In this document: positions 61,016-64,000 of the stretch, piece by piece | Layout: the number at the start of each line of letters is the position of its first letter | Numbering within the stretch: the first letter of the stretch is position 1 | Origin: CAVYGN01 sp963796325 | GTDB taxonomy: Bacteria > Spirochaetota > Brevinematia > Brevinematales > JAOACQ01 | DNA length: 64,000 bases | NCBI GenBank assembly: GCA_963796325.1 | Contig: CAWCLF010000001.1 | Span: 2,046,001 to 2,110,000 of the forward strand | Direction: 5' to 3' | Program-made: the position numbers and the translations under genes | Notes under the pieces: generated by a model | The model's database searches: none | Told to the model about the DNA's origin: nothing | The model's input: only the letters and a program-made list of their open reading frames with translations

Positions 61016-63373
61016 ATGACATATCAGTGCCCGATGAAATGCGAAGGCGAAAAGACCTACCCGGGGCCGGGGAAGTGCCCTGTCTGCGGAATGAATTTAA
61101 AGGAAACCCGACAGAGGCATAATCACAATAAAAATCCGAAGTGCATCTGCGGAGAACCGGGCTGCAACGGCGAATGCGTCATGGACAGCCAGAGTTCCTT
61201 CGAGGAGATGAGCCTAAGGAACCGGATAAGCACCGATTCCTCAGTCTCGAAAAAAGGGCAGTATATCTGCCCGATGCGCTGTGAAGGCGGGAAAACCTAC
61301 CCGGCGCCGGGAGACTGCCCCGTCTGCGGCATGCACCTGGAGCCTGTATTGGTGTTCGGAGCCGAGCAGAAAAAGGAAAATGACGGGGATATCATCGCCT
61401 ACAAAAAAATGGCAGGGCGGTTTGTTGCAGCGCTGATTTTCACATTGCCCGTTATGTTCCTTGCGATGAACGGGCTATTTCTTGGACAGGGCGGGTTCGT
61501 GGAAAAAATTCTTCCCCTGAAATACAGCATCATTATCCAGTTCGTCTTATCGCTTCCGGTAGTTACCTATTCTTCCGCTTTCATATTTACAAGGGGCATC
61601 AAGAGTATCTTTACATGGAAACTGAATATGTTCACCCTGATTGCCATCGGCGCCGGTGTTGCATGGGTATACAGCGTAATGGGTGCATTTATTCCATATA
61701 TCTTTCCGGCAAGCTTCAAAGACATCCGGGGAAATATTGCCGTCTATTTCGATACATCCTCCGCTATTCTGACGCTGGTGATACTCGGGCAAATGCTGGA
61801 GATGAGGGCGCATGTCAGGACGAATAAGGCCATCAAGAGCTTGCTGAACCTTGTGCCGGCCAGGGCCATTGTTATCCGGAACGGCATGGAGACCGAGATT
61901 GAGCTCCAGGATATTATTAAGGGCGATGCGGTCCGGGTCAGGCCGGGTGAAAAGATACCCATTGACGGGAAAATAACGGAAGGAAACGGAATCATCGATG
62001 AATCCATGATCACCGGCGAACCGGTTCCGGTTGAAAAAACGGCCGGGGGCAGAGTAACCGGCGGAACTGTCAACACAAATGGCAGCTTCGTATTCATTGC
62101 TGAAAAGGTGGGAAAAGACACGCTCCTGGCCCGCATCATCGATATGGTTAACAGGGCTTCGAGGTCGAAAGCGCCCGTCCAGAGGCTGGCGGACAGGATA
62201 GCAAAGTACTTTGTCCAGGCTGTGGTCCTGGTTGCCGTAATGACTTTTCTTACCTGGGGGTTTATCTTTTCAGCCTGGGACAGGGGTCTTTTATACGCCA
62301 TAGCCGTTCTGATCATAGCCTGTCCATGCGCCCTGGGGCTGGCCACTCCGGTATCGATCATGGTCGGAACCGGCAGGGGAGCAAGCTTCGGGATACTGAT
62401 CAAAAACGCGAAAGCGATAGAACAGATGCGCAGGGTCGATACCGTCCTGGTCGATAAGACCGGAACGCTGACTTTGGGCAGGCCGGTCCTGCAGGAATTC
62501 ATGGGTTTCGGCGGCTTAAGCGACAATGAAGCTCTTCAATACGCAGCTTCCGTGGATAACAACAGCGAACACCCGCTTGCGGCGGCTATAGTCAGGGGCG
62601 CTAAAGACAGGAATGTAAGACTTCTGGACACGAAGGATTTCAAGTCCCTGACCGGCCTGGGCGTATCGGCAAAAATAAACGGCGTGGAAACGGCCGTAGG
62701 CAACGAAAGGCTTTTGGAACATTACCGGATCGGGTTCGACGACGAAAACGGGATTGTAAAGGAGCTCCGGGGTAAAGGCCAGACCGTGATGTTCTTACTG
62801 TCGGACAGTCGATTGAAGGGCGTCATCAGCGTGGCGGACCCTATCAAGGAAAGCACGCGGACGGCGGTGAGGGAGCTTCATGAAAGGAAAGTAAGAATTG
62901 TAATGCTCACGGGAGACAACAGGATAACCGCAAAAGCGGTTTCAGACGAACTTTCGCTGGACGAATTCAGGTCGGAATACCTGCCGGAGGACAAATTCAA
63001 TGCTGTTAAAGAATTCCAGGCAAAAAAAGCGGTCGTAGCCATGGCCGGGGACGGGATAAACGATGCACCGGCTCTGGCTCAGGCGGATATCGGCATTGCG
63101 ATGGGAACGGGCACTGATGTGGCTATGGAAAGCTCGGATATCACCCTGGTAAAGGGCGACCTGATGGGGATAGCGAGGGCGAAAATATTAAGCGGCCTGG
63201 TTATGCGAAATATAAGGCAGAACCTCTTTTTCGCATTTATTTATAATTCCATCGGCATACCCGTCGCGGCTCTGGGGCTGCTTAACCCAATATTCGCCGG
63301 GCTGGCTATGGCCATTAGTTCCGTTTCGGTTCTCACAAACGCCCTGCGCATCCAGAGGGCGAGGCTGGAGTGA
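61016..63373 (+). CDS. copA: Copper-translocating P1B-type ATPase
   Basis: A 785-residue membrane pump that exports Cu+. The N-terminus carries two YHS-like heavy-metal-binding modules (YQCPMKCEGEKTYPGPGKCPVCGM and YICPMRCEGGKTYPAPGDCPVCGM) and a Cys-rich linker (CICGEPGCNGEC) instead of the usual ferredoxin-like MXCXXC domains. Membrane motif ACPCALGLATP, phosphorylation site DKTGTLT, SEHPLAAAI (HP motif), and GDGINDAPALAQADIG are all intact. The GGGGGG site precedes ATG 61016. The small YHS protein upstream is its likely partner. Length and motifs show an intact pump. Confidence 0.93.
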   Translation: MTYQCPMKCEGEKTYPGPGKCPVCGMNLKETRQRHNHNKNPKCICGEPGCNGECVMDSQSSFEEMSLRNRISTDSSVSKKGQYICPMRCEGGKTYPAPGDCPVCGMHLEPVLVFGAEQKKENDGDIIAYKKMAGRFVAALIFTLPVMFLAMNGLFLGQGGFVEKILPLKYSIIIQFVLSLPVVTYSSAFIFTRGIKSIFTWKLNMFTLIAIGAGVAWVYSVMGAFIPYIFPASFKDIRGNIAVYFDTSSAILTLVILGQMLEMRAHVRTNKAIKSLLNLVPARAIVIRNGMETEIELQDIIKGDAVRVRPGEKIPIDGKITEGNGIIDESMITGEPVPVEKTAGGRVTGGTVNTNGSFVFIAEKVGKDTLLARIIDMVNRASRSKAPVQRLADRIAKYFVQAVVLVAVMTFLTWGFIFSAWDRGLLYAIAVLIIACPCALGLATPVSIMVGTGRGASFGILIKNAKAIEQMRRVDTVLVDKTGTLTLGRPVLQEFMGFGGLSDNEALQYAASVDNNSEHPLAAAIVRGAKDRNVRLLDTKDFKSLTGLGVSAKINGVETAVGNERLLEHYRIGFDDENGIVKELRGKGQTVMFLLSDSRLKGVISVADPIKESTRTAVRELHERKVRIVMLTGDNRITAKAVSDELSLDEFRSEYLPEDKFNAVKEFQAKKAVVAMAGDGINDAPALAQADIGIAMGTGTDVAMESSDITLVKGDLMGIARAKILSGLVMRNIRQNLFFAFIYNSIGIPVAALGLLNPIFAGLAMAISSVSVLTNALRIQRARLE

Positions 63374-63406
63374 AAAATGAATTTTTAATACTAAAGTAAA
63401 TTATTA

Positions 63407-63427
63407 AATTTATAGTATCTATAAATT
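63407..63427. promoter_or_regulatory. Inverted repeat before the truncated exported gene
   Basis: Two perfect 9-bp arms, AATTTATAG and CTATAAATT, flank a TAT centre just upstream of the AGGAGG ribosome site. It may be an operator or an RNA hairpin. Confidence 0.5.
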
Positions 63428-63441
63428 CAAAGGAGGAGCAT

Positions 63442-63528
63442 ATGCATGAAAAATTGTTAGTTTCTTTTTTTACGTTGTTGCTGGCTTCTTATCCATTGCT
63501 TGCTTCGGCGCCCCGTGTGTTAGGATAG
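63442..63528 (+). pseudogene. Exported gene truncated after the signal peptide by an IS3-like element
   Basis: A strong AGGAGGAGCAT ribosome site precedes an ATG that encodes a 28-residue frame: a basic start and a hydrophobic core ending at LLASA, a clear signal peptide, then PRVLG and a stop. The last codons already lie in sequence resembling the end of the IS element that follows, so the mature part has been displaced. Location right after copA suggests a periplasmic copper protein, which is inference. Confidence 0.65.
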
Positions 63529-64000
63529 TTGTCGCCTAAAATATTAGGGGATAAAAAATGAATAGTCAAATTCATTCAGAAGAATTCAGGAAAGCTGCGG
63601 TTCAAAAGATGTGTATTCCTGGCGGAAAGACCGTGATTGAATTGAGCAAGGAAATAGGAGTGAGTGATCAGACCCTTTACAATTGGAGGAAAATGATCCA
63701 GAATAATGTATCTAGAGGATACCAGGAGAGAAGCCCGAGAGGCTGGAAACTATCTGATAAATATCAGGCGGTATTAGACACTGCAAGCCAATCGGGAGAA
63801 GAGTTGGGCCAGTGGCTAAGGAAAAACGGACTTCAGACAACGCATATCGAACTCTGGAAACAGGAGTGTAAATCAGTGTTATCTAATAACTCATATAGAG
63901 AAGAAAACAAGGGTTTGAAAGCAAAAATCATAGAATTAGAAAAGGAAATTAACCGTAAGGATAAAACTATAGCCGAGGTTACTTCTCTGCTGGTGCTTAA
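63516..64000 (+). mobile_element. IS3-like insertion sequence, cut by window end
   Basis: The left end lies near 63516-63518, where the exported gene changes into TGTGTTAGGATAGTTGTCGCC. The exact boundary is uncertain because the right end is outside. It carries an orfA-like transposase gene. Confidence 0.7.
63558..64000 (+). CDS. IS3-family transposase orfA-like, open at window end
   Basis: At least 147 residues, open at the edge. The N-terminal helix-turn-helix reads SEEFRKAAVQKM...TVIELSKEIGVSDQTLYNWRKMI, typical of IS3-family orfA. A second helix-turn-helix-like part (GEELGQWLRKNGLQTTHIELWKQE) and a leucine-rich coiled coil (ENKGLKAKIIELEKEINRKDKTIAEV) follow, as in longer orfA proteins. 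GGGG precedes the ATG by 7 nt. The catalytic partner would lie outside the window. Confidence 0.8.
   Translation, partial: MNSQIHSEEFRKAAVQKMCIPGGKTVIELSKEIGVSDQTLYNWRKMIQNNVSRGYQERSPRGWKLSDKYQAVLDTASQSGEELGQWLRKNGLQTTHIELWKQECKSVLSNNSYREENKGLKAKIIELEKEINRKDKTIAEVTSLLVL

Noticed and set aside
1..64000. CRISPR arrays, rRNA and tRNA genes
   Set aside because: No regularly spaced 20-40-bp repeats other than the coding 18-bp repeat, and no cloverleaf or rRNA-like segments were seen.

Overview
The window is AT-leaning bacterial chromosome. It is densely coded on both strands, has clear Shine-Dalgarno sites and has several textbook sigma-70 promoters. The gene set suggests an anaerobic diderm, most probably an uncultured spirochaete, but this is inference with moderate confidence. 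The pointers are a DUF115 motility-accessory-type protein, a bactofilin, many TPR proteins, lipoproteins with spirochaete-like lipoboxes, a poly-serine SUMF1 lipoprotein, a beta-barrel-like exported protein and Fe-S/Mrp genes typical of anaerobes. No rRNA, tRNA or CRISPR array was found.

Layout. 1-3.5 kb: housekeeping run trpS (cut by the window edge), scpA, scpB and pheA. 3.5-9.8 kb: one apparent transcription unit with a GH57 glucan branching enzyme, a REC-PAS-GGDEF-EAL protein, a TPR membrane protein and miaB. 9.8-24.5 kb: a GT39-like membrane protein, a bactofilin, an RluA-type pseudouridine synthase, small oxidoreductases, a secreted Trp/Tyr-rich protein, cimA, a SurA-like protein, ribH, nusB, a PAP2 phosphatase, DUF115 and an MBL hydrolase. 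24.6-30.6 kb: a PaaX-like regulator with a CrtI/RetSat-like oxidoreductase, read from an unusual operator array, then a TPR protein, a WYL regulator, DUF3795 and a frameshifted helical-repeat gene.

30.8-34.2 kb is a complete Tn3-family unit bounded by 38-bp inverted repeats. It holds a tyrosine recombinase with a candidate recombination site, a transposase that has lost its centre, and a poly-serine SUMF1/FGE-fold lipoprotein as cargo. The cargo gene ends in a hairpin layout resembling variable-region genes of diversity-generating retroelements. No reverse transcriptase or template repeat is visible, so that reading is a hypothesis.

34.4-39.2 kb: a CsgG-like lipoprotein and a four-gene signalling locus (tandem PAS, histidine kinase, receiver, receiver-PAS-kinase). 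39.2-49.6 kb: two aminotransferases, an NmrA-like protein, DUF1697, an MBL-ankyrin lipoprotein, a beta-barrel-like protein, a beta-propeller, a DUF362/ferredoxin protein and an RlmD/TrmA-type methyltransferase. 49.7-54.2 kb: a leftward operon of two LolC/MacB-type permeases, a TetR regulator and a ClC channel, with a palindrome over the promoter. 54.7-58.8 kb: an anaerobe-type Fe-S cluster (Mrp, DUF134, GNAT, J-domain, methyltransferase, NifX-like, MBL). 58.8-60.5 kb: an IS1380-family element with a 5-bp target duplication. 60.7-63.5 kb: a copper operon (YHS protein, CopA) followed by an exported gene cut after its signal peptide by an IS3-like element that runs off the window.
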